Positions 38,847-47,756 of a stretch of 64,000 nt of DNA are shown here, piece after piece (position 1 is the stretch's first letter; each line of letters starts with the position of its first letter). A model generated the notes under the pieces. The model did no database searches, was not told the DNA's origin, and saw nothing but the letters and a program-made list of their open reading frames with translations. The position numbers were made by a program, and so were the translations under genes. Source of the stretch: CALMKX01 sp036274895 (GTDB taxonomy: Bacteria; Acidobacteriota; Thermoanaerobaculia; Multivoradales; SZUA-115); assembly GCA_036274895.1 (NCBI GenBank), contig DASUEU010000085.1, forward strand, positions 62,001 through 126,000, read 5' to 3'.

Positions 38847-38875
38847 ATTATCTAGCTCCGGCCGCCTCGCGTCAA
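38847..38875 (-). promoter_or_regulatory. Strong promoter before the NYN gene
   Basis: On the minus strand, TTGACG (38875-38870) and GATAAT (38852-38847) are 17 nt apart. It matches the promoter of the HTH gene in both boxes but one base and in spacing. Transcription would start near 38840. Confidence 0.7.
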
Positions 38876-38896
38876 GCTCGACCACGGGATCCGCCC

Positions 38897-40291
38897 CTAC
38901 TCCCCCTTCTCGCTCTCCACCTTCGCCTCCCCTGCTTTCGCCTCCTCCTTCGGCAGGGCCGGGGTGGCTCGCAGGCTGTCGAGCTTGGCGCGTAGGTCAG
39001 CGGCCGTGGCGGGGCTCAGGAGGAGATGGGCGGCCGGCCTCTCCGCCGAGCCGGCCGGGGCGCCGTCGGTGCCGCCCTCGGTGGCGGTCGGGTAGAGGCT
39101 GAGGGTCTCCTTCTTGCCCTCCTTGGCTTCGAGGGTGACCGTCATCACCGGCTCGCCGGCAGGGGGAGCGTCGAGGAGACGCTCGGCCTTCGCCTCGGCG
39201 ATCGCCGCCAGAAAGTCCCCGACCGGCGTGTAGGGCATCTTCTCGCCGTTGCGCTGCCAGTCGCCGCCATCCCGCTCGAGGGTGAGGGTGCCGGTGGCGT
39301 CGCGCACCTCGGCCTTTTCCACCTCCCAGGAGAACAGCCCGCTCCAGGCGAGGGAGCGCCAGGAAGCCACGTCCTTCTCGAGCCGGGACGGCAGGTCGCT
39401 GTCGGTGGTGAAGGCCTCTCCCCCGGCGCGAGCCCAGCGGCTGAGGGATCCCGGCGTCTCGGGCGCGCCGAGCGCGAGCTTCCAGGGCACCTCCTGGCCG
39501 GTGAGCACCACCTCCACCACGGTGGTGGGCGTTCCCAGTCCAGCTTCGGGCGGCACGGCCGCGAGCCCTGCGAAGCGCGTCGCCTTGAGGCCGGTCAGGG
39601 CGGAGAGGAGGCCGTCCACGGCCTCGCGATCGGCGCGGTCGTTCAACGGACTTTCGATCCAGAACCCCTCACCGCGGCGCGAGAGCAGCAGGCGCTCGCC
39701 AGTCCCTCTGGTCACGGCGAGGCTCTGGATCGCCGAGCGCTCGGCACGGAAGATCGTACGGTCCCGCCAATCCGCTGCCTCGCGGGTGGCGTCGGCCATG
39801 AACGAGCCCGGTACCACCAGCGCCTCTCGAGCCCCGGCGAGACGTGCGATGGTCGACTCGGAGGAGGGCAGCTGCGCCCCCACCTCGAGCACCGTCTCGC
39901 CCTTGGCCGTCACCACGGCGATCCGCGCCCGGGGTGAGCTCAAGCCGAGCTCGTTGGCATCGTAGTCGGGGAGGGAACGGCTCTTCTCAAGCCCTGAGAG
40001 CGCGGCGACCAGGCTGGTGACCAGGGCCGTGTCCGCCCGGGCCGTGATCGGCTCGACCAGCTGCCAGCCGGGAGCCGGGCCACCCTCGGTCTTCGGCTCC
40101 TTCGTGAGGCGCACGGTGCGGCCGCCGCTCTCGAGGCGCAGGGCCGTGACCTCGTCGGCCTCGACGGCGAAGACCCTCTTCGCCTGCTCGGCGCGCTCCT
40201 CCGAGGAAGGGAGGTCACCCTCGTAGAACACGATGAAGGCGCCAAGGCCGACCACCAGAGCGAGCAGGATCAGCAAAGTACGCGGCTTCAC
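38897..40291 (-). CDS. DUF4340-domain membrane-anchored protein
   Basis: The 464-residue protein has an N-terminal anchor (about 4-22: TLLILLALVVGLGAFIVFY) and a large extracytoplasmic part rich in beta-strand pairs with W-x-L-V-E-P and D-Y-D-A-N-E-L-G-L segments, as in DUF4340 proteins. These often follow GldG-like genes in ABC clusters. The GTG at 40291 lies 2 nt after the GldG-like stop. The C-terminus is Lys/Glu/Ala-rich. Function unknown; probably a helper of the transporter. Confidence 0.8.
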   Translation of the reverse strand: MKPRTLLILLALVVGLGAFIVFYEGDLPSSEERAEQAKRVFAVEADEVTALRLESGGRTVRLTKEPKTEGGPAPGWQLVEPITARADTALVTSLVAALSGLEKSRSLPDYDANELGLSSPRARIAVVTAKGETVLEVGAQLPSSESTIARLAGAREALVVPGSFMADATREAADWRDRTIFRAERSAIQSLAVTRGTGERLLLSRRGEGFWIESPLNDRADREAVDGLLSALTGLKATRFAGLAAVPPEAGLGTPTTVVEVVLTGQEVPWKLALGAPETPGSLSRWARAGGEAFTTDSDLPSRLEKDVASWRSLAWSGLFSWEVEKAEVRDATGTLTLERDGGDWQRNGEKMPYTPVGDFLAAIAEAKAERLLDAPPAGEPVMTVTLEAKEGKKETLSLYPTATEGGTDGAPAGSAERPAAHLLLSPATAADLRAKLDSLRATPALPKEEAKAGEAKVESEKGE

Positions 40292-40293
40292 GG

Positions 40294-41763
40294 CTACCTC
40301 CGACGCTTGAAGAAGACCCAGACTCCGGCTGCGATCGCGGCCACGGGCAGGGCAAGGATCAGCAGGTAGATGGTCACCAGCTGACGGCCCGTGACCTCCA
40401 TCCGCACCTGCTCGGTCTTCTTGGGCGGGATGCCGAGCTGGCTCTCCCGGGCGAGCAGCCAATTGAACAGGTTGCTCGCCAGGATCGAGTTGCCGGCCTG
40501 GGAGATGCCCTGGTCGGTGACGAAATTCGAGTCCCCGATCACCACCAACCGGAAGCCCCCCGTTGCTCCTGCCTCCTCCGTGGCGGACTTCTCGACGGCC
40601 ACGCCGAGAGACACGGGCCCGGCCACGTCGGCCGCGTCCTTGGCCACCTCGCTGGGCCGGGTGAGGTCCGTCTCGCCCCAGGCCGAGCTGCTGGTCTCGG
40701 CGAGCATGGTGACGTCGGTCCCGGCTGGAGCCGTGCCCTTGGCCACCGAGCGAGCCAGCTCGAAGAGGGTGTTGAGACGACCTTCACCGAGCGCCTTGAC
40801 CGACGCGTGGGACCCGTAGGAGCTGACGCTGAACGTCTGGGCGCCGAAGAAGGGCACGGCGTGCTCGGGATCGACCACCACGTCCTCGCCCAGCACCACG
40901 CCCTGCGCGGCGAGCCAGGCAGACAAGCCGAGATCGGTGAAGGCCCCGGAGGGGGTGAGGGCCGGGTCGAGCAGCAGGAGCATGCGGCCGCCGCCCGCCA
41001 GGTAGCGCGAGAAGGCCTCGAGCTCGGGTGGGGCGAAGGGCGTGATCGGTGCCGCCACCACCAGCAGGTCCGTGCCCGCCGGGACCGCCGGCTGGCCGAG
41101 GGACGACCAGCCCTCGAGCACCAGGTTCTCCCCGCCGATCACCTGCTTGAGCACCGAGAGTCCCCTCCCGGAGCCAGCGTCGGGCGAGGCTTCACCATGT
41201 CCGGTGGTGAAGCGAACCTCGAGCTTCTCGCCGGAGGCCAGGTCGGCGATCGCGCCGGTGATCACTTGCTCTCCCTTGAAGCTCGCGATCCGTGCCGCCC
41301 CGCCCATCTGCATGGCCGAGAAGTCGAGGTCCGCCAAGTCGTACTCCTCGAAGATCCGTCGATCCTCCCCCGCACCGATCACCAGCTTGAGCGAGCCTTC
41401 CTGGTAGCGGGTGTCGTAGCGCTCGAGGAGTCGCTCCGCTTCGATCAGGTTCTTGGCCGGATCGAGCTTGCGCACCGAGATCCGCGGCGAGGCCGCGGCA
41501 TAGCGGGCGGTGATCTCCGCCACCGGTTCGGCGAGCTGGGACTGCGGGCTCTCGAAGACCACGATCTCGATGTCACGATCGAGGCCCTTCAAGATGTTCT
41601 TGGTCTGGTCGGAGAGGGAGTAGAGCCTGGTCTTCGTCCAGTCGAAGCGCTGGTGGTACTTGTAGCCGAAGTAGTTGACGATCACCAGGAGGGCCAGGGC
41701 CAGCAGCACGCCGGCCGACAGCAGTCCGCCTTCGACGAGCTTCTTCTTGAGGTTCTCTTTCAT
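40294..41763 (-). CDS. GldG-like ABC transporter auxiliary protein
   Basis: The 489-residue protein has two end helices (about 12-32 and 465-483) around a periplasmic domain with RFDWTKTRLYSLSDQTKNIL, a hallmark of GldG/ABC_transp_aux proteins, and GGGRMLLLLDPAL. In Bacteroidota, GldG acts with GldA and GldF in gliding; in other phyla such clusters are of unclear function. The ATG at 41763 is right for the first helix; the frame is open much further upstream in the permease gene. Confidence 0.85.
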   Translation of the reverse strand: MKENLKKKLVEGGLLSAGVLLALALLVIVNYFGYKYHQRFDWTKTRLYSLSDQTKNILKGLDRDIEIVVFESPQSQLAEPVAEITARYAAASPRISVRKLDPAKNLIEAERLLERYDTRYQEGSLKLVIGAGEDRRIFEEYDLADLDFSAMQMGGAARIASFKGEQVITGAIADLASGEKLEVRFTTGHGEASPDAGSGRGLSVLKQVIGGENLVLEGWSSLGQPAVPAGTDLLVVAAPITPFAPPELEAFSRYLAGGGRMLLLLDPALTPSGAFTDLGLSAWLAAQGVVLGEDVVVDPEHAVPFFGAQTFSVSSYGSHASVKALGEGRLNTLFELARSVAKGTAPAGTDVTMLAETSSSAWGETDLTRPSEVAKDAADVAGPVSLGVAVEKSATEEAGATGGFRLVVIGDSNFVTDQGISQAGNSILASNLFNWLLARESQLGIPPKKTEQVRMEVTGRQLVTIYLLILALPVAAIAAGVWVFFKRRR

Positions 41764-41774
41764 CGCTCGCTCCC

Positions 41775-42509
41775 TCACCGCCACTTCTTCGCTTCGAGCA
41801 CTCGGCTCGCGAGGAAGAGGAAGAAGACCGTGGTCGAGACGTAGTAGAGCAGGCTGCGCGTGCCGACGATGCCCCTGGCGTAGTCCTGGATCGGTCCGCC
41901 GACGTTCAGGTAACCGAAAAGCCGCTTGAGCAGCTCGCTGTTCGAAAGCGACTCCATCCAGCCGAAGACGAAGAAGAACACGAAAAGCAGAGCGAAGCCG
42001 ATCACTCCCGCGACGATCTGGCTGCGGGTGAAGGCGGAGGCGAGCGTACCGATCGCCAGTGCCAGAGCACCCACACCGAGCACGCCGAGGTAACCCGACA
42101 GCACAGATCCCCAGTCGAGGTCGCCGTACGTATCGACGATCGCCGCGAAGAGCAGCGTCGGCAGCCACAGACTGAAGAAAAAGGTGAACACCGCGAGGTA
42201 CTTGCCGACCACCACCTGGGCCTCGGTCACCGGCGCGGTCATCAGCACCTCGATCGAGCCGCTCCGGCGCTCCTCGCTGATCAATCGCATGGTCAAGAGG
42301 GGCGTGATGAACAGCAGCACGATCCAGGTCATGTTGAAGAAGTACTCGAAGGGCGGTCCGCCGGCCGAGCGGGGATCGGCCAGGAAGCTGACGATGATGC
42401 CGAAGAGGATGCCGTTGACAATCAGCACGAAGGTGCCGATGGCGTAGGCGAGGGGGGAGAAGAAATAGGCGCGCAGCTCGCGCAGATAGGTCGCGATCAA
42501 GGCCTTCAC
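41775..42509 (-). CDS. ABC-2 type permease (GldF-like)
   Basis: The 244-residue protein has six hydrophobic segments and the ABC-2 hallmarks LRELRAYFFSPLAYA, PLLTMRLISEERRSGSIEVLMTAPV and VVGKYLAVF. It forms the channel with the ATPase encoded upstream. The GTG at 42509 overlaps the ATPase stop as GTGA and matches the family start; the longer frame is unlikely. Confidence 0.88.
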   Translation of the reverse strand: MKALIATYLRELRAYFFSPLAYAIGTFVLIVNGILFGIIVSFLADPRSAGGPPFEYFFNMTWIVLLFITPLLTMRLISEERRSGSIEVLMTAPVTEAQVVVGKYLAVFTFFFSLWLPTLLFAAIVDTYGDLDWGSVLSGYLGVLGVGALALAIGTLASAFTRSQIVAGVIGFALLFVFFFVFGWMESLSNSELLKRLFGYLNVGGPIQDYARGIVGTRSLLYYVSTTVFFLFLASRVLEAKKWR

Positions 42510-43465
42510 GCCGCACCTCCTTCCATCGCGGGCTCGACCGCCAGGTCGCGAGTGGTCAGCCGCACGAAGATGTCCTCGAGCGATGCCTTGCGCTCGGCCA
42601 GCTCCAGGAGCACCCAACCCCGGGCCACCGCCAGGCGGAACACCGCCTCCCGGAGGTCGACGTCGGTCTGGCATTCGACCCGGAAGCCTCCCTCTTCTCC
42701 CTCGGGCTCGCAGGTGAGCACGCCCGCGAGGCCGGCGAGGGCCTCCGGAGCCTCGGCCGGGGCGCCCTTGATCGTTACCCTGAGCACCGGATTGCCCCGC
42801 CAGCGCTCGCGCAGCCGATCGGGAGTGCCCTGGTCGATGATGCGCCCGCGGTCGATGATCAAGACGCGGTTACAGAGCAGCTCGACCTCGGGCAGGATGT
42901 GGGTGGACAGCAGCAGGGTGCGGCTCTCTCCCAGCTCACGGATCAGCTCGCGGATGGCGACGATCTGTTTGGGGTCGAGACCGACGGTGGGCTCGTCGAG
43001 CACCAGCACGTCCGGTTGGTGGAGGATCGCCGTCGCCAGGCCCACGCGCTGGCGGTACCCCTTCGACAGCGTGCCGATGATCTGGTGGGCCACCTCGGAG
43101 AGCAGACAGCGCTCCACGGCATCGGCGATCGCCTTCCTGGCGTCAGCTCGGCTCATCCCCTCGAGCGCCGCGCGGTAGGCGAGGTACTCACCGACCCTCA
43201 TCTCGGTGTAAAGGGCCACGTTCTCGGGTAGATAGCCGATCTGGCGGCGGGCGGGGATGGGGTCTTCGAAGAGATCCTTGCCGCCCACCATCACGCGACC
43301 CGAGGTCGGCGGCAGGAAGCCCGTGATCATGCGGATGGTGGTGGTCTTGCCGGCACCGTTCGGGCCGAGGATGCCGACGATCTCCCCTTCGTCCACGGCG
43401 AAAGACACACCGTCGACGGCGGTGAAGTCCCCGTACTTGCGGGACAGGCTCTGAGCTTCGATCAT
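42506..43465 (-). CDS. ABC transporter ATP-binding protein (GldA-like)
   Basis: The 319-residue ATPase has Walker A GPNGAGKT, Q-loop YLPEN, signature LSKGYRQRVGLA, Walker B VLVLDEPTVGLDP and the switch His in STHIL, followed by a C-terminal domain of about 90 residues. LSKGY in place of LSGGQ is common in this subfamily. The ATG at 43465 directly precedes IEAQSLSRKYGDF and has a GGAGGGAG ribosome-binding site. It is the first of a four-gene operon. Confidence 0.9.
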   Translation of the reverse strand: MIEAQSLSRKYGDFTAVDGVSFAVDEGEIVGILGPNGAGKTTTIRMITGFLPPTSGRVMVGGKDLFEDPIPARRQIGYLPENVALYTEMRVGEYLAYRAALEGMSRADARKAIADAVERCLLSEVAHQIIGTLSKGYRQRVGLATAILHQPDVLVLDEPTVGLDPKQIVAIRELIRELGESRTLLLSTHILPEVELLCNRVLIIDRGRIIDQGTPDRLRERWRGNPVLRVTIKGAPAEAPEALAGLAGVLTCEPEGEEGGFRVECQTDVDLREAVFRLAVARGWVLLELAERKASLEDIFVRLTTRDLAVEPAMEGGAA

Positions 43466-43559
43466 CCGAGGTCTCCCTCCGAGGAAACGGTCGAAACGGC
43501 GTGGTTCTGGTCCAGATGGCGCGGCGAAGCAAGAGCGATGCCGGGTTAGAATCCCCACT

Positions 43560-43838
43560 ATGAAGTCTGCTTACGAGCTCGCCCTCGAACGCATGGAGCA
43601 AGCCGGCATCGAGAGGCCCCGTGAAGAGGCCCTCACCCCGGAGACCCGCGAGCAGATGGCCGAGGTGCGCCGCCAAGCCGAAGCCAAGCTCGCCGAGATC
43701 GAGATCCTCCACCGGGACCGGTTGAAGAACCTCTACGACCCGGCCAAGCGCCAGGAAGAAGAGGAGGACTACCTGCTCGAGCGCCGGAGGATCGAAGCAG
43801 GCCGCGACGCCAAGATCGAGCGGCTGCGCCCTCAATAA
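43560..43838 (+). CDS. Small charged coiled-coil protein
   Basis: The 92-residue protein is nearly all helix and rich in Glu, Arg and Leu, with heptad-like spacing (EIEILHRDRLKNLYDPAKRQ and following). It has no enzyme motif, signal or cysteine. Family unknown to me. A TAGAAT box ends 7 nt before the ATG, so it is a probable leaderless single gene. Its 3' end overlaps the convergent zincin gene by 7 nt. Confidence 0.7.
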   Translation: MKSAYELALERMEQAGIERPREEALTPETREQMAEVRRQAEAKLAEIEILHRDRLKNLYDPAKRQEEEEDYLLERRRIEAGRDAKIERLRPQ

Positions 43839-44245
43839 GGCATGTCGTCCTCCTCCATGCCGAAGAAGTGGCCGAGCTCGTGGAGCACGGTCTTCTGCAC
43901 CTCGTCGATCACCTCACGCCGGGAGGCGCAGGTGCGCAGCAGGGGCCCGCGAAACAGGACGATGCGGTCGGGCATGGCCTGGTAGGCCGTGTCCCGCTCG
44001 GTGAGCGGCACTCCCAGATAGAGGCCGAAGAGCTCGGCGCGGTCTGGATCGTCGGGATCGTCGTCGGGCAGCGTCGCGAGGTCGTCCTCGGAGGGCTCCT
44101 CCTCGACCGTCACCGCGACGTTGTCGAGCAGCTCGGCGAAGTGCTCCGGAAGCCCGTCGAGAGCCCGCTCCACCAGATCCTGGAACTCCTCGGGCGGTAC
44201 TCGCAGGTGGGGCCGTCGCGAGGCGCGTGGATAGCGATCGAACAC
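43832..44245 (-). CDS. Zincin-like metallopeptidase (DUF1025 family)
   Basis: The 137-residue protein carries the zinc motif HELGHFFGMEEDDM near the C-terminus and the family segments FQDLVERALDGLPEHF, VAVTVEEEPSE and LFGLYLGVPLTER. Members are small single-domain zincins of unknown substrate. The GTG at 44245 follows a TAAGCT box by 6 nt, suggesting a leaderless mRNA. Confidence 0.88.
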   Translation of the reverse strand: MFDRYPRASRRPHLRVPPEEFQDLVERALDGLPEHFAELLDNVAVTVEEEPSEDDLATLPDDDPDDPDRAELFGLYLGVPLTERDTAYQAMPDRIVLFRGPLLRTCASRREVIDEVQKTVLHELGHFFGMEEDDMPY

Positions 44246-44254
44246 CGGCCAAGC

Positions 44255-44689
44255 TTAGCGCGAGGCGAGGGGCTCGATCTCGATCTCCGGGAAGCGGGCG
44301 AAGTCGCGGTCGAGGGTGAGCAGGCGACGCACGCCATTCTCCAGGCAGACGGCCGCGATCTGGGCGTCGAAGGCCAGGTTGCCGCGGGCATCGCCCTGGC
44401 GGGCGAGGCGGTCCAGCCATGTGGGGTAGCGAGCACCCGGGTTGAGAACCCTCAGCATGGGGCTCTCGAGCAGGCCGTCCAGCGCGGAGAGGGCCTGGTC
44501 GAGGGTCGAGGGAGGGCTGAACACGCGCGGGTGGGTGGTCACCCGCAGGAACTCCCCCAAGCAGAAGACCGGCAAAGCCCAGGGCAGGTCGCCTTCGGCC
44601 AGCTCTCGCAGGCGATCTTTCGCCGCCTCGTGCTCGGGGGCCTCCTCGCGGTGGGCGTAGACCAGCACGTTGGTGTCGACGGCGATCAA
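44255..44689 (-). CDS. PIN-domain toxin (VapC-like)
   Basis: The 144-residue protein begins IAVDTNVLVYAH, the PIN-domain start with its first Asp, followed by a Glu (CLGEFLRV) and a late LTLDRDF with the third acidic site. It is a probable RNA-cleaving toxin. The TTG at 44689 overlaps the antitoxin stop as TTGA; no ATG fits this N-terminus, so TTG is the likely start. Confidence 0.85.
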   Translation of the reverse strand: MIAVDTNVLVYAHREEAPEHEAAKDRLRELAEGDLPWALPVFCLGEFLRVTTHPRVFSPPSTLDQALSALDGLLESPMLRVLNPGARYPTWLDRLARQGDARGNLAFDAQIAAVCLENGVRRLLTLDRDFARFPEIEIEPLASR

Positions 44690-44925
44690 TCCTGCCCTTC
44701 CATGCGCGCGTACAGGGCGTCGCGGTCCGTCAGATCCACCCCCGGCTGGACGTGGCCAGAGACGGTGGACCAGCGCAGTCGATATCCCCGCTTGGGGGCC
44801 TGTTCCGCCTCGAGGCCCTGACGCAGAAAGACCTCGACCACCTCGGTCATCGTCCGTCCGGTCGCGGCAGCTCTTTGCTTGATCGCTCTCATCAGCTCGT
44901 CGTCCAGGTTGAGGGTCGTTCTCAC
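44686..44925 (-). CDS. Ribbon-helix-helix antitoxin (VapB-like)
   Basis: The 79-residue protein starts MRTTLNLDDELMRAIKQRAA, a typical ribbon-helix-helix DNA-binding fold, and has a C-terminal tail that would bind the PIN toxin. It is paired with the next gene by a 4-nt overlap, so both proteins are made together. Confidence 0.88.
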   Translation of the reverse strand: MRTTLNLDDELMRAIKQRAAATGRTMTEVVEVFLRQGLEAEQAPKRGYRLRWSTVSGHVQPGVDLTDRDALYARMEGQD

Positions 44926-45038
44926 TCAGAAAAGCATACGGCAAAAGCAGATTCATGTCCAGCTTCCTCCTCGCCGGGTAGATGGGGGAGACGAGCCTCC
45001 CTATCTTGGTAGACGAAAAACGAAGCTAGACTGCCGCG

Positions 45039-45416
45039 ATGGACGTTCGGCTGGACAAGTGGCTGCAGGTAGCGCGGGCCTTCAAGACCCGCACCCAGGC
45101 CACCCACGCCTGTACCCTGGGGAGGGTGAAGGTCAACGGCCAGGTGGCCAAGCCGCACCGGCATCTGGCTCTCGACGACCGGGTCGAGGTGGAGGTTGGG
45201 GACTGGACGCGACTCCTGTTGGTCAAGGAGCTACGCGACAAACCCCTGCCCAAGGAGGAAGCGAAGCGGCTGTTCGAGGACCTCTCGCCACCGCGGCCGG
45301 TTCTCGACGCCATCGACCGCCTGCTCAAGGCGCCGCCGATCCGCCGCCAGCGCGGCGCCGGCCGCCCCACCAAGAGGGACCGGCGCCAGCTCGAGCGCGC
45401 GCTCGAGGAGGACTGA
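45039..45416 (+). CDS. S4-domain RNA-binding protein (HslR/Hsp15-like)
   Basis: The 125-residue protein starts with an S4 domain: DVRLDKWLQVARAFKTRTQA, then GRVKVNGQVAKPHRHL and DRVEVEV. The C-terminus is basic. HslR binds stalled 50S subunits with nascent chains after stress. A TAGACT box ends 6 nt before the ATG without a ribosome-binding site. Confidence 0.88.
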   Translation: MDVRLDKWLQVARAFKTRTQATHACTLGRVKVNGQVAKPHRHLALDDRVEVEVGDWTRLLLVKELRDKPLPKEEAKRLFEDLSPPRPVLDAIDRLLKAPPIRRQRGAGRPTKRDRRQLERALEED

Positions 45417-45421
45417 GCTGA

Positions 45422-46543
45422 TCAGCCTGGAGCGGTCGGGTCGTAGATCCGGGAGGCCTTGTAGAGCTTCATCCAGTGGCGGACGAAGACCTGGATGGCC
45501 GCGGCCACGGGCACGGCGACCAGCATGCCGATGAAGCCGAAGAGGCTGCCTCCGGCGATCACCGCCAGCAGCACCCACACCGGATGGAGGTCGACGCTCT
45601 TGCCGAGGATGCGCGGCGACAGCACGGTGCCTTCCAGGAACTGGGCGAGCACGAACACCGCCAGCACGGCCCCCAGCCGCGGCAGGGACTGGAACTCCAC
45701 CCAGCAGAGCAGCAGGGCGGGAGCCAGGCCCACGACCAGCGCCATATAGGGGATGAGGTTGGCGAGCCCGGCCACGATGCCGATGGCGAGCCCCATGGGC
45801 ACACCGATCACCATCATGCCGGTGGCGTTGATCGCGGCGAGGATCACGGCGATGGTGAGCTGGCCGCGAACGAAGCCCGAGATCGCGCGATCCACCTCGG
45901 CCAGGCGCTCGAGGACATTCTCCCGGTAGGGCAGGGGAATCAGCTCTCGGGCGCTGCGTTTGATCTTCGGGAAGTCCACCAGCAGGTAGAAGGCGAAGAC
46001 CGGCACGAAGATCAGATTGAGCAGCGCGAGAATCACCCCGAGCACGCTGCCGAAGACCCGCCCCACCCACGCCCCCACGCCGGTGGCCAGGCTCGGCAGG
46101 TTCTCCTCGACCGCGGCCCGGGCCTTGAGCTGGAGCTTCGCCAGCTCCTCGGGATACTGCGTCCTGGCCCGCTCCAGCACGGGGGCGAACTGCTCCTCGA
46201 TGCGCTCCCGATAGGCGGGGAGCCGCTCCCCGAGCTTCTGGAACTGGTGGCCGATCGCCGGCACCACGTAGAGCAGGAAGCCGGCCAGGGCGACCAGCAG
46301 CAGGACCGTCAAGACGATGACGCCGAAAACCCGCGATCGGCCTCGCTTCTCGAACCAGGAGACCGCCGGATCGAAGAGGTAGGCGATGGTCAGGCCCGAG
46401 AGCAGGGGAAAGAAGATCTCGTCGAAGACGATGACGATGACCAGGGCGAGGGCCAAGCCGCCGAAGAAGACCAGCAGCCGCAGCAGGGCGGGATCGAGTC
46501 GCCGGGTCGAGCCCGCGGGCTCGTTCTTCTGGGTCGCGCTCAT
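45422..46543 (-). CDS. AI-2E family (PerM-like) membrane protein
   Basis: The 373-residue protein has about eight membrane helices and family segments PAVSWFEKRGRSR, FVPVFAFYLLVDFPKIK, ISGFVRGQLTIAVILA and LGKSVDLHPVWVLLAVIAGG. Such proteins export small molecules or ions; the substrate is not known. A GGAGG ribosome-binding site precedes the ATG. Confidence 0.9.
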   Translation of the reverse strand: MSATQKNEPAGSTRRLDPALLRLLVFFGGLALALVIVIVFDEIFFPLLSGLTIAYLFDPAVSWFEKRGRSRVFGVIVLTVLLLVALAGFLLYVVPAIGHQFQKLGERLPAYRERIEEQFAPVLERARTQYPEELAKLQLKARAAVEENLPSLATGVGAWVGRVFGSVLGVILALLNLIFVPVFAFYLLVDFPKIKRSARELIPLPYRENVLERLAEVDRAISGFVRGQLTIAVILAAINATGMMVIGVPMGLAIGIVAGLANLIPYMALVVGLAPALLLCWVEFQSLPRLGAVLAVFVLAQFLEGTVLSPRILGKSVDLHPVWVLLAVIAGGSLFGFIGMLVAVPVAAAIQVFVRHWMKLYKASRIYDPTAPG

Positions 46544-46605
46544 CGCACCTCCCTACGCCAGAGTCCGTTCGGGGATTCCGAGGCCACCGATCTTAGCTGG
46601 AGAGG

Positions 46606-47682
46606 TCAGGGAAAGAGCGCCAGCTGCGGCGGGGTGTCCTCACCTGCCTGGCCGAGGCCGGAGGCGGTGACCCCGAGCAGGCGCACCGGCCGGCTCGCCG
46701 CCTCGGTGGCCTGGAGCAGTAGCGCAGCCTGGCGAGCCATCTCCTCGGCCGAGGCAGTGGCCGCAGGGAAGGTGTGGGAGCGGGTCACCGTGGTGAAGTC
46801 GCCGTAGCGCACCTTGATGGTCACCGTGCGGGCCACCAGCCCCCGGCGCTGGAGGCCCGTGGCCACCAGCTCGGCCAGCCGCGCCAGCTCGGCCGCCATC
46901 GCTTCGAGGCTCGCCAGGTCCCGTTCATAGGTGTGCTCCTGGCCCAGGCTCTTGCGCTCCCGGGAAGTTTCGACCGCCCGCCCATCCTCACCCCGCGCGA
47001 ACCGATGAAGCACTTCACCCTGGCGGCCGAACCGCTCCCGCAAGGTCTCGGCGGGCAGGCCCGCGAGGTCGGCGACGGTCGCCACCCCCATCTCGTTGAG
47101 CACCCGCTCCGTCGCCGGCCCGACACCGTGCAGACGCCTCACCGGCAGGGGGTCGAGGAAGGTCTGGACCTTTTCGGGCGGCACCACCGTCAGCCCGTCC
47201 GGTTTGTCGAAGTCCGAGGCGATCTTGGCCACGAGGCGGTTGGGTCCGACCCCGATCGAGACCGTCAGGCCCCGCTCCTGGCGCACTCGCCGGCGGATCT
47301 CGCGCGCGATCGCTGTGGCGCTGCCCCAGGGCTCGAGGCGTTCCGTGACGTCCAGATACGCCTCGTCGAGAGCCACGGTCTGGATGATCTCGGTGAAGTC
47401 CCGATAGAGACCGAAGATCGCCTCGGACTCCCGCCGGTAGCGGGGGAAGTCCGGCTTCAAGAACACCGCGCCCGGGCAGAGGCGGTGAGCCCGGGCCGAG
47501 GGCATGGCCGAGTGCACGCCGAAGCGGCGGGCCTCGTAGCTGGCCGCCGCCACCACGCCCCGGCCCTCCGGCGAGCCACCGATCACCACCGGCCGCCCGG
47601 CCAAGGACGGGTCGTCCCGCATGTGGACTGCGGCATAGAAACAGTCCATGTCGCAGTGGAGGATACGCCTCGTTTCCGCCAC
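46606..47682 (-). CDS. dinB: DNA polymerase IV (Y-family)
   Basis: The 358-residue enzyme performs translesion synthesis. It has the active-site HCDMDCFYAAV (about 9-19), SYEARRFGVHSAMPS, DEAYLDVT with catalytic acids and a little-finger domain. A beta-clamp-binding-like QLALFP ends the chain. The GTG at 47682 follows a TAGGAT box by 6 nt. I saw no LexA box. Confidence 0.95.
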   Translation of the reverse strand: MAETRRILHCDMDCFYAAVHMRDDPSLAGRPVVIGGSPEGRGVVAAASYEARRFGVHSAMPSARAHRLCPGAVFLKPDFPRYRRESEAIFGLYRDFTEIIQTVALDEAYLDVTERLEPWGSATAIAREIRRRVRQERGLTVSIGVGPNRLVAKIASDFDKPDGLTVVPPEKVQTFLDPLPVRRLHGVGPATERVLNEMGVATVADLAGLPAETLRERFGRQGEVLHRFARGEDGRAVETSRERKSLGQEHTYERDLASLEAMAAELARLAELVATGLQRRGLVARTVTIKVRYGDFTTVTRSHTFPAATASAEEMARQAALLLQATEAASRPVRLLGVTASGLGQAGEDTPPQLALFP

Positions 47683-47756
47683 GCGAAGATCCTAGCGCAT
47701 CCGCCTGCAGGCCGTCTTCCGGAGCTCCTCGACGGTTTTACGTCTATCTCAGATGG

